This document shows, one piece after another, positions 38,261-46,940 of a DNA stretch of 64,000 nucleotides. Below the pieces are notes generated by a model, which searched no databases, was not told where the DNA came from, and was given only the letters and a program-made list of their open reading frames with translations. Source of the DNA: Xanthomonas arboricola (GTDB taxonomy: Bacteria > Pseudomonadota > Gammaproteobacteria > Xanthomonadales > Xanthomonadaceae); the NCBI RefSeq assembly GCF_002940665.1, contig NZ_MIGY01000003.1, positions 248,001 to 312,000 on the forward strand, written 5' to 3'. Both the position numbers and the translations under genes were made by a program. Positions within the stretch are counted from its first letter, which is position 1; every line of letters begins with the position of its first letter.

Positions 38261-38310
38261 CGTCACCTCATCCGCCCTTCGGGGCACCTTCTCGCGGTGG
38301 GAGAAGGAAC
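38261..38310 (+). repeat. dispersed REP-like element, copy 2
   Basis: CACCTCATCCGCCCTTCGGG then CACCTTCTCGCGGTGGGAGA. It matches the complement of 21530-21580. Internal CCTTCTCGC/GTGGGAGAAGG arms can form a hairpin. Confidence 0.7.
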
Positions 38311-38328
38311 AGACGCTGCGCTTCCAAC

Positions 38329-38363
38329 CAATCCCAACTCCCGACTCCCCAATCCCCGCTCCC
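38329..38363 (+). repeat. GGGAATC-type repeat, C-rich arm
   Basis: CAATCCCAACTCCCGACTCC-like units that end exactly before the ATG of the HAD gene, so they occupy its ribosome-binding-site position; no clear Shine-Dalgarno remains there. Confidence 0.75.
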
Positions 38364-38954
38364 ATGCACCTGGCCCTGTTCGACTTCGACCACACCATCA
38401 CCACCTGCGATAGCTATGCGCGCTTCCTGCGCAAGGTAGCCACGCCCGCGCAGCTGGCGTCGGCAAAGTGGCAGGTCGGTCCCTGGGTGCTGGGCTATCG
38501 GCTGGGCCTGGTATCGGCCGCCGCGCTGCGTGCGCGCGTGACGCGCATGGTGTTTTGCGGCCGTGCGCTGGACGAGATGATTGCGCATGGCACGGACTAC
38601 GCACGCAGCGCACTGCCAGGCGTACTGCGTGCAGAGATGATGCAACGCATCGACTGGCACCAGGCGCAGGGGCATGAAGTGGTGCTGGTGTCCGGCTCGC
38701 TGGACCTGTATCTGCAGCCGTGGTGCGCCCAGCATGACCTGTCGTTGATCTGCAACAAGTTGGAACACCACGCCGGCGTGCTGAGCGGGCGCTATGCGGA
38801 TGGCGATTGCGGTCCGCACAAGGCCGCACAGATCCGCCTGCGCTACGACCTGTCGCACTACGAATGCGTGCATGCCTACGGCGATAGCCGCGAGGACAAG
38901 CCGATGCTGGCGCTGGCGCAGCAGCGCTGGTATCGCGGCAACCTGCTGCATTGA
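38364..38954 (+). CDS. HAD-superfamily IB phosphatase (SerB-like)
   Basis: A 196-aa cytoplasmic hydrolase. Motif I is FDFDHTIT near residue 6-13 with the nucleophile Asp and acid/base Asp. Motif II is VLVSGSL, and motifs III/IV fall at GPHKAAQ and [13 protein letters not shown] helical cap lies between motifs I and II. The subfamily includes phosphoserine and phospholipid head-group phosphatases; substrate unknown. The C-rich repeat directly before ATG 38364 leaves no clear ribosome-binding site. rnfB starts one base after its stop, so the two are coupled. Confidence 0.88.
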   Translation: MHLALFDFDHTITTCDSYARFLRKVATPAQLASAKWQVGPWVLGYRLGLVSAAALRARVTRMVFCGRALDEMIAHGTDYARSALPGVLRAEMMQRIDWHQAQGHEVVLVSGSLDLYLQPWCAQHDLSLICNKLEHHAGVLSGRYADGDCGPHKAAQIRLRYDLSHYECVHAYGDSREDKPMLALAQQRWYRGNLLH

Positions 38955-38955
38955 C

Positions 38956-39387
38956 ATGCACATCGCGACGCCTGCCTCATCGCCCGATCTGGTCGAACGC
39001 CTCGACCGCCTGCTGCCGCAGACCCAGTGCGGCCAGTGCGGTTACGACGGCTGTCGCCCGTATGCGCAAGCCATGGCCAAGGGCCTGGCCGACGTCGATC
39101 ACTGCCCGCCCGGCGGCGACGCCGGGGCACGCGCGTTGGCGCACGTGCTGCAGCGTCCTGCACGCCCGTACGACCGCAGCCGTGGCAGCCACACGCCGCC
39201 GCAGGTGGCCTGGATCGTGGAGGCCGACTGCATCGGCTGCACCAAATGCATCCAGGCCTGCCCGGTGGACGCCATCGTCGGCGGCGCCAAGCACATGCAT
39301 ACGGTGATCGCCGCGCTGTGCACCGGTTGCGAGCTGTGCCTGCCGGCCTGCCCGGTGGACTGCATCGCGCTGCATCCAGGCGGCTGA
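38956..39387 (+). CDS. rnfB: RnfB/RsxB-type ferredoxin without membrane anchor
   Basis: A 143-aa iron-sulfur protein. The N-terminal Fe-S domain has CGQCGYDGC with a later Cys in HCPPGG, binding one cluster. Two 4Fe-4S ferredoxin motifs follow: [12 protein letters not shown] and [12 protein letters not shown]. In E. coli the homologue is ~190 aa with an N-terminal membrane helix and works in the RnfABCDGE ion-pumping complex. Here the helix is missing and no rnfA, C, D, G or E is nearby. It may thus be a soluble electron carrier, possibly for Fe-S assembly or SoxR reduction. A hairpin follows at 39524-39546. Confidence 0.88.
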   Translation: MHIATPASSPDLVERLDRLLPQTQCGQCGYDGCRPYAQAMAKGLADVDHCPPGGDAGARALAHVLQRPARPYDRSRGSHTPPQVAWIVEADCIGCTKCIQACPVDAIVGGAKHMHTVIAALCTGCELCLPACPVDCIALHPGG

Positions 39388-39523
39388 AACGCTGGCGAGT
39401 CGGCATGCAGCATCCGACCCAGCGCCGGCCAGGGTTGCGCGCATCGCACCGCGACGCCATCCATGACCAATGGCATCGGCCGCGAATGACGCCCTGTTTG
39501 TCGGGAACGTCCTGACGCGTCCG

Positions 39524-39546
39524 GCGCATCCGTGCTGCGGATGCGC
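39524..39546 (+). terminator. hairpin between rnfB and the next gene
   Basis: GCGCATCCG (39524-39532) and CGGATGCGC (39538-39546) form a perfect 9-bp stem with loop TGCTG, but no T run follows, so terminator function is uncertain. Confidence 0.35.
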
Positions 39547-39581
39547 TCGTATTGGTAGGCACTCCATCGAGGAATCCGCCG

Positions 39582-40370
39582 ATGCGCCCACTCGCCGCCG
39601 CCCTTGCCGCGCTCGCCACCGTCTGCCGGCCGATTCCGCCGTTGTTGCTGCTGGTGCTGGGCGGCCTGCCGCTGAGTGCGGCTGCGGTCACCCGTGTGGA
39701 TGGCGATGCCTTCGATGGCGACAGCGGCGCGCTGCGCTATCGCGAGGCGCACTGGCTGCTCGACGATGGCGGACGCGTGGTGCTGTATCGCTGCCCGGAC
39801 GGGCGCCCGTTTGCGCGCAAGCTGATCGATGGCGGCGGCAGCTCGCCCGACTTCAGCCTGATCGACGGCCGCGATGGCTATCGCCAGGGCGTGCGGCAAC
39901 GCAACGGCGTGCGCGAGATGTTCCAGCAGGAGCCCGGCAAGGCCGAGCAGCGCACGCCACTGCCGGCCGACGACGGCCCGCGCGTGATCGATGCCGGCTT
40001 CGATGCCTACCTGCGCAACAACTGGGAGGCGCTCGCCAGCGCGCCGCAACGCGTGGAGTTCGTGCTGCCCAGCCTGCAACGCCAGCTGGCGTTCCGTGTC
40101 GAGCGCATCGGCGATAGCGGCGGCGAGCGCCGGTTTCGCTTGAGCCTGGATGCCTGGTACGGCGCGGCGGTGCCCTCGCTCGAAGTGCGTTATGCCATCG
40201 CCGAGAAGCGTCTGCTGCAATTCCGTGGCGTGGGCAATCTGCGCGACGACCACGGCCGCTATCCGCATGTTCGCATCGTTTTTCCGGACACCGCTGCGCG
40301 TGCCGTCGGCGCCGATGAGCTGCGCCAGGCGCGCGAGCAGCCGCTGGCCAGGAGTTGCAGCGCCCCGTGA
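39582..40370 (+). CDS. Predicted exported protein of unknown function
   Basis: A 262-aa protein with an N-terminal hydrophobic region (PIPPLLLLVLGGLPLSAAA) that reads as a signal peptide with cleavage near residue 35. The mature part is Asp, Arg and Gly rich with alternating hydrophobic residues, suggesting a beta-rich periplasmic domain. It shows YRCPDGRPFARK near the start and a lone Cys near the C-terminus. No known family was recognised. ATG 39582 with GAGGAA upstream is preferred over an upstream TTG. It stands alone between rnfB and the DUF4345-like gene. Confidence 0.75.
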   Translation: MRPLAAALAALATVCRPIPPLLLLVLGGLPLSAAAVTRVDGDAFDGDSGALRYREAHWLLDDGGRVVLYRCPDGRPFARKLIDGGGSSPDFSLIDGRDGYRQGVRQRNGVREMFQQEPGKAEQRTPLPADDGPRVIDAGFDAYLRNNWEALASAPQRVEFVLPSLQRQLAFRVERIGDSGGERRFRLSLDAWYGAAVPSLEVRYAIAEKRLLQFRGVGNLRDDHGRYPHVRIVFPDTAARAVGADELRQAREQPLARSCSAP

Positions 40371-40455
40371 CCCAGACACCTGACATCTTCACGTTCGACC
40401 ACACGCGGTTGCGTACAACGGCCCGGTCATCCCTTTCCCCTACAGGACCATCGCC

Positions 40456-40824
40456 ATGGCCAAGGCCTACCTCTGGATCAACGCAGTGCTCTACGTCGTC
40501 CTGGCGATCTGGTGCACGCTCTCGCCGGCCAAGACCGCCAATGCCGTGGGTTACACCCAGCTCTCGCCGGCCGGGCAATCGGAATACCTGGTCATCTACG
40601 GCGGCCTGCAGCTGGGCATGGCGTTCCTGTTCGGCTACTTCGCATGGATCGATCAACCGCGCACCGGCCTGCTGGTCGCACTCGCGTTCTACGTGCCGAT
40701 CGTGCTGTTCCGCAGCGTCTCGCTGGCGCGCCTGTGGCCGGTCTCCGCACCCACGGTGGCATTGGCAGGGGTCGAGATCCTGTTGCTGCTCGCGGCAGTG
40801 CTACTGTGGTATCAGCGCAAGTGA
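40456..40824 (+). CDS. Small four-helix membrane protein (DUF4345-like)
   Basis: A 122-aa inner-membrane protein made of four hydrophobic helices, with EYLVIYGGLQLGMAFLFGYFA as the conserved second block, similar to the DUF4345 family. TACAGGA gives a ribosome-binding site nine bases before ATG 40456. It precedes the ECF sigma gene by 58 bases in the same direction, so it might be part of the same transcription unit. Function unknown. Confidence 0.78.
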   Translation: MAKAYLWINAVLYVVLAIWCTLSPAKTANAVGYTQLSPAGQSEYLVIYGGLQLGMAFLFGYFAWIDQPRTGLLVALAFYVPIVLFRSVSLARLWPVSAPTVALAGVEILLLLAAVLLWYQRK

Positions 40825-40882
40825 AGGACAGCATCAGCACAGTCCGGTAGCATCGCCCTCACCTCAAAAAACGCCCGACCGC

Positions 40883-41446
40883 ATGAGTGCCATCCCTGGC
40901 CACGACGACGATGAAGCCGGACGACTGCTGACCGCCACCGCGGGCGGCGACCGGCATGCTTTCGAGGCGCTGTACCGGCAGACCTCACCCAAACTGTTCG
41001 GCGTTTGCCTGCGCATGATCCCGCAACGTGCCGAAGCCGAAGAGGTGCTGCAGGACGTGTTCACACTGATCTGGCACAAGGCCGGGCAGTTCGATCCCAC
41101 CCGTGCACGCGGGCTCACCTGGTTGGCGATGATCGCGCGCAACAAGGCCATCGACCATCTGCGCGCCAATGCACCGCAACGCCGCAATGTGGCGCTGGAC
41201 GATGCCGGCGAATTGCGCGCCAGCGATGCCTCGCCGCTGGAGCGCACCGAGCGCGCCAGCACGCGCCGCCGCATCGACCATTGCCTGGCCGAGCTGGAGC
41301 CGCCGCGCAGCGAATTGATCCGCACCGCGTTTTTCGACGGCATCACCTACGAAGAACTCGCCGCGCGCACCGACACACCGATCGGCACGGTCAAAAGCTG
41401 GATCCGCCGCGGCCTGGCCAAACTCAAGGCATGTCTGGAACGATGA
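40883..41446 (+). CDS. ECF-type RNA polymerase sigma factor (SigK/RskA-linked group)
   Basis: A 187-aa sigma-70-family factor with only regions 2 and 4. Region 2 spans about residues 25-95 (FEALYRQTSPKLFGVCLRM, then AEEVLQDVFTLIWHKA and WLAMIARNKAIDHLR). Region 4 runs from ~125 to the end with ITYEELAARTDTPIGTVKSW as helix-turn-helix. ATG 40883 is the first start; its stop overlaps the anti-sigma start (ATGA), so sigma and anti-sigma are made in step. The factor most likely controls its own operon and perhaps the lipid operon downstream; this is inferred from position only. Confidence 0.93.
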   Translation: MSAIPGHDDDEAGRLLTATAGGDRHAFEALYRQTSPKLFGVCLRMIPQRAEAEEVLQDVFTLIWHKAGQFDPTRARGLTWLAMIARNKAIDHLRANAPQRRNVALDDAGELRASDASPLERTERASTRRRIDHCLAELEPPRSELIRTAFFDGITYEELAARTDTPIGTVKSWIRRGLAKLKACLER

Positions 41447-42270
41447 GCACGCCCTTTCCCATCGACCAGGAACCGCCGCGCGACGTGCTGGCCGGCGAAT
41501 ACGTGCTGGGCCTGCTCAGCAACGACCAGCGTCTGGCTGCCGAACAACGCGTCGCCACCGACGGCCAGTTCGCCCAGGCAGTGACGCAGTGGCAGGACCA
41601 TCTTGCGCCGTTGCTGGACGAGATCGCCGCAGTGACGCCGCCCGGCCAGGTCTGGGCACGCATCCGCCAGACGCTGGGCTTCGATGCACCGTTGCACGCG
41701 GTAACCTCCGCGCCGTCGGCAAGTCCACCAAAGACAGCGGTGTGGAACAGCGTGCGGTTCTGGCGCTGGGCAAGCGCCGGTGGCCTGGCCACTGCTGCAG
41801 TGTGCGTGCTGGCGCTGTTGAACCTGCGCACGCCGCCGGCACCGGTGCAGCCGCCGCCGGGCACCGGTCCGGTGGTGCAGACACCGGTCACGCCGCCTGC
41901 GACCACCGCGCCAGCGACCGGCATCGCGATGACCTCCACGCTGGCCACCGAAGACGGCCGCCCCGGCTACGTCGCCTTGATGGATGCCGACAAGCACACC
42001 ATCACGGTGACGCCGCTGGACCGCACTGCCACCGCCGACAAGGTGCCCGAGTTGTGGCTGATCACGCCGGACGGCAAGGCGCATTCGATGGGTACCTTCG
42101 ACGACCAGCGTGCACGCCGCGCGCAGATTCCCGATCAGCTGATGCCCATGCTCAGCAACGAGGCCATTCTGGCCGTCACGCTGGAGCCGCCAGGCGGCGC
42201 ACCGGACGGCATTGCCACTGGCACCGTGGTGGCCAAGGGCGGCATCAGCACACTGGCAATGGCGCCCTGA
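41443..42270 (+). CDS. RskA-type anti-sigma factor
   Basis: A 275-aa membrane protein. The cytoplasmic N-terminal ~100 residues, with DVLAGEYVLGLLSNDQR, form the sigma-binding domain. One transmembrane helix lies near residues 108-127 (SAGGLATAAVCVLALL). A Pro/Thr-rich linker and a periplasmic RskA domain follow, with PGYVALMDADKHTITVTPL and ELWLITPDGKAHSMG. No zinc-binding HxxxCxxC is seen, so it is not of the ChrR type. Release of the sigma factor would need regulated proteolysis, and the RseP encoded at 5746 is an obvious candidate for the final cut. Confidence 0.9.
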   Translation: MSTPFPIDQEPPRDVLAGEYVLGLLSNDQRLAAEQRVATDGQFAQAVTQWQDHLAPLLDEIAAVTPPGQVWARIRQTLGFDAPLHAVTSAPSASPPKTAVWNSVRFWRWASAGGLATAAVCVLALLNLRTPPAPVQPPPGTGPVVQTPVTPPATTAPATGIAMTSTLATEDGRPGYVALMDADKHTITVTPLDRTATADKVPELWLITPDGKAHSMGTFDDQRARRAQIPDQLMPMLSNEAILAVTLEPPGGAPDGIATGTVVAKGGISTLAMAP

Positions 42271-42286
42271 CCCGGCACGCCCTGAC

Positions 42287-42313
42287 GCCGCCTGCGACCA
42301 CGTCGCAGGCGGC
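42287..42313 (+). terminator. strong hairpin between rskA-type gene and lipid operon
   Basis: GCCGCCTGCGAC (42287-42298) and GTCGCAGGCGGC (42302-42313) form a perfect 12-bp GC-rich stem with a 3-base loop, 17 bases after the anti-sigma stop. The following GGCTTTCGG is only weakly T-rich. It suggests that the desaturase operon has its own promoter in 42314-42497. Confidence 0.7.
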
Positions 42314-42440
42314 GGCTTTCGGGCGACAGCCTCATCCGCGTCAACCCTGGCTTGCACCGTTGAATGTGTGCGCAGTTGCGCGATTCGTTCGCACCGGCAC
42401 GCCAAGTGCGCGCACGCATGCGACGATCAAACGGGCTGGT

Positions 42441-42468
42441 GCATCTGTTTGCCGGCTGCGTTCGTAAA
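42441..42468 (+). promoter_or_regulatory. very tentative ECF-type promoter of the lipid operon
   Basis: GCATCT and CGTAAA separated by 16 bases lie 29 bases before the GTG start at 42498. CATC/CGTA-like boxes are reported for SigK-type ECF factors. A second matched site at normal spacing was not found upstream of the sigma gene, so this is only a pointer. Confidence 0.2.
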
Positions 42469-42497
42469 GGGTCACGACTACACACGGAGAACCATGC

Positions 42498-43496
42498 GTG
42501 CCGAGTACTGGCTTTGACCCACATGCCGCGCCGCCACAGCCTGCCAACACCCGTCGGCGTGGGTGGCTCGCAGCACGCACCGGCAGTCTGCGTCGTTGGG
42601 TGGATTCGCAAACCGACGAGCCGCTGGACGAAGCACGCGCAGACCGTATCGACTGGCTGCGTGCCCTGCCTTTCATCGCACTGCATCTGGCTTGCCTGGC
42701 GGTGTTGTGGGTCGGTGCGTCCTGGTTCGCAGTCGGCATGGCGGTGGCCTTGTACGCGCTGCGCATGTTCGCGCTGACCGGGTTCTATCACCGCTACTTC
42801 TCGCACCGTGCCTTCAAGACCTCGCGCGTGCTGCAGTTCGTGTTCGCGGCCATCGGTGCCACCTGTGTGCAACGCGGGCCGCTGTGGTGGGCCGCGCATC
42901 ATCGCAACCATCATCGCCATACCGACACCGGCCGCGACCCGCATTCGCCGGCGCAGCACGGCTTCTGGTGGAGCCACACTGGCTGGTTCCTGACCCCGCG
43001 CAACTTCCGCACCGATTGGGAGGTCATCCCCGACCTGCGTCGCTTTGCCGAGCTGCGCTTTCTGGACCGCTTCGACATCGTGATGCCGGTGCTGCTGGCA
43101 ACGGGGTTGTATCTGCTCGGCGACTGGCTGGCGGTCGCCGCGCCCGCGTTGAAGACCGACGGTGCGCAGCTGCTGGTGTGGGGCTTTGTGATCTCCACCG
43201 TGGCCTTGTTCCATGCCACCTTCACCATCAATTCGCTGGCACACCGCTTCGGCAGCCGGCGCTTTGAGACGCGCGACGACAGCCGCAACAACTGGCTGCT
43301 AGCATTGCTCACCTTCGGCGAAGGTTGGCACAACAACCATCATTTCTTTCCCGGCTCCGCGCGTCAGGGACTGCGCTGGTGGGAGTACGACCTCACCTGG
43401 TACGGACTCACCGCGATGTCGTGGGTGGGATTGGTGTGGGATCTCAAGCCGATGCCGAAATCGCTCACGCAACGTGCCGAGCGGGTGAGCCGATGA
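42498..43496 (+). CDS. Membrane acyl-CoA/acyl-lipid desaturase
   Basis: A 332-aa di-iron membrane desaturase that introduces a cis double bond (probably delta-9) into acyl chains using O2. The three His boxes are present: HRYFSH (98-103), HHRNHH (134-139) and HNNHH (278-282), between four hydrophobic segments. The start is a GTG at 42498; no in-frame ATG lies before the first helix. It is the first gene of a seven-gene run with mostly overlapping stops and starts, and would supply the double bond that the downstream CFA-type methyltransferases modify. Confidence 0.92.
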   Translation: MPSTGFDPHAAPPQPANTRRRGWLAARTGSLRRWVDSQTDEPLDEARADRIDWLRALPFIALHLACLAVLWVGASWFAVGMAVALYALRMFALTGFYHRYFSHRAFKTSRVLQFVFAAIGATCVQRGPLWWAAHHRNHHRHTDTGRDPHSPAQHGFWWSHTGWFLTPRNFRTDWEVIPDLRRFAELRFLDRFDIVMPVLLATGLYLLGDWLAVAAPALKTDGAQLLVWGFVISTVALFHATFTINSLAHRFGSRRFETRDDSRNNWLLALLTFGEGWHNNHHFFPGSARQGLRWWEYDLTWYGLTAMSWVGLVWDLKPMPKSLTQRAERVSR

Positions 43497-44743
43497 GCGA
43501 GGGCAGGATTGCCGTGGTCGGCAGCGGGATCGCCGGCCTGGGCGCAGCATGGCTGTTGTCGCGCCGCTACGAGGTCACCTTGTTTGAGGCCGCCGATTAT
43601 CTTGGCGGGCATACGCATACGCACGACATCCAGCTGGACGGCCAACGCTATGCGGTGGACAGCGGTTTCATCGTGTTCAACCCGCAGCACTATCCGCTGC
43701 TCACGCGCATGTTCGCCGAGCTGGACGTGGCCGCACAGCCAACCACCATGAGTTTCTCGGTGCACGATGCGCGCAGTGGGCTCGAATACAACGCCGGCAG
43801 CCTGGGGGGACTGTTCTGCCAGCGCAGCAATCTGCTCAGCCCGCGCTTCTGGGGCATGCTCGCCGACCTGCGCCGCTTCTATCGGCACGCACCTGCGGTG
43901 CTGCACACCGAGGAGCGCTTCAGCACGCTGGGTGCGTATCTGCAGCGGCATGGGTATTCGGCGGCGTTTCGCGATCAGCACCTGGTGCCGATGGCTTCGG
44001 CGTTGTGGTCATCGCCCTCGCAGCGCATCCTTGAATTTCCGATGGGCCAGCTGATCGGCTTCATGGCCAATCACCACATGCTGCAACTCAGCGGGCGTCC
44101 ACAGTGGCAGGTAGTGCGTGGCGGGTCCAACAGCTACGTGCGCGCGCTGCGTCGACGCTGGCAGGTGCTCGAACGCCTGTCCACGCCGGTGCATGCGATC
44201 CGGCGCTTGCCCCACGGCGTGCTGCTCAGTTCCCTGCGTGGCGAGGAGCACTTCGACAACGTGGTACTGGCCTGCCATGCCGACGATGCACTGGCCTTGC
44301 TCAGCGACGCCACAGTGGCCGAGCAGCAAGTCCTGGGCGGCATCACTTACCAGGACAACGACACCGTCCTGCACACCGACGCCAGCGTGCTGCCACGCGA
44401 TCGCCGCGCCTGGGCTGCTTGGAATGCGCATGTGCCGGCTGACCCGCAGGCGCCGTGCACGGTGAGTTACTGGATGAACGCCCTGCAGTCGATCGATGCG
44501 CCGCAGCCGTTCATCGTCAGCCTCAATCGCGACCACGACATCGCCCCGGACAAGGTGCTGCGGCGCATGCGCTACCGCCATCCGGTACAAAACGCGGCCG
44601 CTCTCGCCGCGCAGATGCGCAGGGCCGACATCCAGGGCGTACAGCGCACCTGGTTTGCCGGCGCGGCTTGGGGCTTCGGCTTCCATGAGGATGGCCTGCG
44701 CAGCGGCGTGGAAGTGGCCCGTGGCCTGGGAGTGGACTGGTGA
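43493..44743 (+). CDS. FAD-dependent oxidoreductase (amine oxidase superfamily)
   Basis: A 416-aa flavoprotein with the N-terminal dinucleotide-binding loop [17 protein letters not shown] (residues 5-21) and [14 protein letters not shown]. The C-terminal FAD contact region ends [22 protein letters not shown]. This group is repeatedly found next to DUF1365 and CFA synthase genes, and related flavoproteins take part in making branched or furan fatty acids. A role in oxidising or reducing the modified acyl chain is thus likely but not proven. Start and stop overlap both neighbours, showing translational coupling. Confidence 0.9.
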   Translation: MSEGRIAVVGSGIAGLGAAWLLSRRYEVTLFEAADYLGGHTHTHDIQLDGQRYAVDSGFIVFNPQHYPLLTRMFAELDVAAQPTTMSFSVHDARSGLEYNAGSLGGLFCQRSNLLSPRFWGMLADLRRFYRHAPAVLHTEERFSTLGAYLQRHGYSAAFRDQHLVPMASALWSSPSQRILEFPMGQLIGFMANHHMLQLSGRPQWQVVRGGSNSYVRALRRRWQVLERLSTPVHAIRRLPHGVLLSSLRGEEHFDNVVLACHADDALALLSDATVAEQQVLGGITYQDNDTVLHTDASVLPRDRRAWAAWNAHVPADPQAPCTVSYWMNALQSIDAPQPFIVSLNRDHDIAPDKVLRRMRYRHPVQNAAALAAQMRRADIQGVQRTWFAGAAWGFGFHEDGLRSGVEVARGLGVDW

Positions 44744-45648
44744 TGCAGCTGCTGCGCGAAGCCAGCCCCGATGCGGTACCGCTGCCTCCGGACAAAGACA
44801 GCGATAGCGCCAGCGTGGCGGACGTGGTGCATAGCGCGATCTACACCGGCTGGGTGCGGCACCGTCGGTTTGCGCCCAAGCCGCTGGCATTTCGCTACCG
44901 GCTGTTCCTGATGTATCTGGATCTGTCCGAGCTGGACCGGGTGTTTGCGCAACGCTGGCTGTGGTCGGTGGGGCGCGCCAATCTGGCGCAGTTCCGGCGC
45001 AGCGACTACCTCGGCGACCCGGATATCCCACTGGACCAGGCCGTGCGCGATTGCGTGCAGACCCACACCGGCGAGCGCCCCGATGGCGCGATCCGCCTGC
45101 TTACGCATCTGCGCTACTTCGGCCATGTGTTCAATCCGGTCAGCTTCTACTATTGCTTCGATCGCCACGGTGGCCTGCGCTGGATCGTTGCGGAAATCAC
45201 CAATACGCCCTGGCGGCAGCGCCATACCTATGTGCTGCCGGTCGCGCAGGCGCGCACGCATCGCCACGTGCATGCCTGGCGCTTCGACAAGTGCTTCCAT
45301 GTGTCGCCCTTCTTGGGCATGCAACACCGGTACGACTGGCGTTTCAGCGTGCCGGACGCGCAGTTGCGCGTGCACATGGAGGTGCTGGATGCACCTGGCG
45401 GCGACGCGCCGGCTGGCAATCCTGAGGCTGATGGCGCGCACGGCAATTGCGGCGCGTGCCGCTTCGATGCCACCTTGGTCCTGCAACGCCAGCCGCTCAA
45501 CGCGCGCACGCTGGCGCGCACGCTGCTGGCCTACCCCTTGATGACCGTGCAGGTGGTGCTGGCCATCCACTGGCAGGCCCTGCGCCTTTGGTTGCGCGGC
45601 AACCCGGTCCACGATCATCCTCATCCGCCTGTGCGAGAACCCCGATGA
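44743..45648 (+). CDS. DUF1365 protein of the CFA/FAD-oxidase cluster
   Basis: A 301-aa protein with the DUF1365 pattern: SAIYTGWVRHRRFAPKPLAF at the start, LLTHLRYFGHVFNPVSFYYCF in the middle, then FHVSPFLGMQHRYDWRFS. The last ~30 residues form a hydrophobic helix (LLAYPLMTVQVVLAIHW), so it is probably held at the membrane. No biochemical activity is established for the family. It overlaps the FAD gene stop at TGATG, with a GTG one codon upstream as alternative start, and the cfa start follows by ATGA overlap. Confidence 0.92.
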   Translation: MQLLREASPDAVPLPPDKDSDSASVADVVHSAIYTGWVRHRRFAPKPLAFRYRLFLMYLDLSELDRVFAQRWLWSVGRANLAQFRRSDYLGDPDIPLDQAVRDCVQTHTGERPDGAIRLLTHLRYFGHVFNPVSFYYCFDRHGGLRWIVAEITNTPWRQRHTYVLPVAQARTHRHVHAWRFDKCFHVSPFLGMQHRYDWRFSVPDAQLRVHMEVLDAPGGDAPAGNPEADGAHGNCGACRFDATLVLQRQPLNARTLARTLLAYPLMTVQVVLAIHWQALRLWLRGNPVHDHPHPPVREPR

Positions 45649-46940
45649 ACGCCACGTCCCTGCCCGACACCGCTGCGCCGCGCGCCGCTTCCTGGACGGA
45701 CCGCCTGCTGCGCAAGCGCCTGCTGGCCACGCTGGGCGAACTGCGCGATGGACAGTTGCAACTGCACGAAGCCGACGGTGTCACCACCCTCGGCAGCGCC
45801 AATGGTGCGGATGCGCTGCAGATGCAGTTGCGCGTCATCGACCCCGGCTTCTATCGCCAGGCCGCACTCAACGGCAGCGTCGGTGCCGGCGAGTCGTACA
45901 TGGACGGGCAGTGGCAATGCGACGATCTGGTCGCGTTGATGCGCCTGCTGCTGCGCAATCGCGAGCGCCTGGATGCGATGGAAACCGGCTCCGCGCGCCT
46001 GGGCGGCTGGGCGATGCGCAGCCTGCATGCATTCGCACGCAATACCCGCAGCGGCAGCCGGCGCAACATCGCCGCGCACTACGATCTGGGCAACCCGTTG
46101 TTCCGCCTGTTTCTCGACGAGAACCTGATGTATTCCTCGGCGATCTTCGTCCAGGGCGAAGAAGCCCAGGGCGAGGCCGCACTGGAGCGCGCAGCCACGC
46201 GCAAGCTCGAACGCATCTGCCAGAAACTGCGGCTTGGCCCGCAGCACCACGTGGTGGAAATCGGCACCGGCTGGGGCGGCTTCGCGCTGCACGCCGCACG
46301 CGAGCACGGCTGCCGCGTCACCACCACCACCATTTCGCGCGAGCAGTTCGAACTGGCGACCCAACGCGTCGCCGCGGCCGGCCTGAGCGACCGGGTCACC
46401 GTGGTGTTGCGCGACTATCGCGATCTGGACGGCCGCTACGACCGGGTGGTGTCGATCGAGATGATCGAGGCGATCGGCCACCAGTATCTGGACACCTATT
46501 TCGCCAAGGTCGGCAGCCTGCTGGCCGACGATGGCGAGGCGCTGATCCAGGCCATCACCATCGAAGACCATCGCTATGCGCAGGCGCTGCGCTCGGTGGA
46601 CTTCATCAAGCGGCATATCTTCCCCGGCAGCTTCATTCCGTCGGTGGCGGCGATGACCGGCGCGATCGCACGCGCCAGCGACCTGCGCCTGTTCAACCTG
46701 GAAGACATCGGGCCAAGCTATGCGTTGACGCTGCGTGCCTGGCGGCAGCGCTTCATGGCGCAGCTGGCGCAGGTCCGCGCGCTCGGCTACGACGAACGCT
46801 TCATCCGCATGTGGGAGTTCTATCTGGCCTATTGCGAAGCCGGCTTCCTGGAGCGCTCGATCGGCGATGTGCATCTATGGCTGAGCAAGCCGGGTGCACG
46901 CCCGCCGCAGTTCGTGCCCGGCCTTCCCGTTGACGCATGA
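45645..46940 (+). CDS. cfa: Cyclopropane-fatty-acyl-phospholipid synthase
   Basis: A 431-aa SAM-dependent enzyme that adds a methylene or methyl group across acyl-chain double bonds in the bilayer. The N-terminal domain (to ~170) carries ESYMDGQWQCDDL. The catalytic domain has AHYDLGNPLFRLFLD, the SAM motif EIGTGWGGF (205-213), VSIEMIEAIGHQYL with the Glu used for bicarbonate binding in E. coli Cfa, and FIKRHIFPGSFIPS. These agree with a true CFA synthase rather than a distant relative. It is coupled by overlap to DUF1365 and DUF2878. Confidence 0.92.
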   Translation: MNATSLPDTAAPRAASWTDRLLRKRLLATLGELRDGQLQLHEADGVTTLGSANGADALQMQLRVIDPGFYRQAALNGSVGAGESYMDGQWQCDDLVALMRLLLRNRERLDAMETGSARLGGWAMRSLHAFARNTRSGSRRNIAAHYDLGNPLFRLFLDENLMYSSAIFVQGEEAQGEAALERAATRKLERICQKLRLGPQHHVVEIGTGWGGFALHAAREHGCRVTTTTISREQFELATQRVAAAGLSDRVTVVLRDYRDLDGRYDRVVSIEMIEAIGHQYLDTYFAKVGSLLADDGEALIQAITIEDHRYAQALRSVDFIKRHIFPGSFIPSVAAMTGAIARASDLRLFNLEDIGPSYALTLRAWRQRFMAQLAQVRALGYDERFIRMWEFYLAYCEAGFLERSIGDVHLWLSKPGARPPQFVPGLPVDA

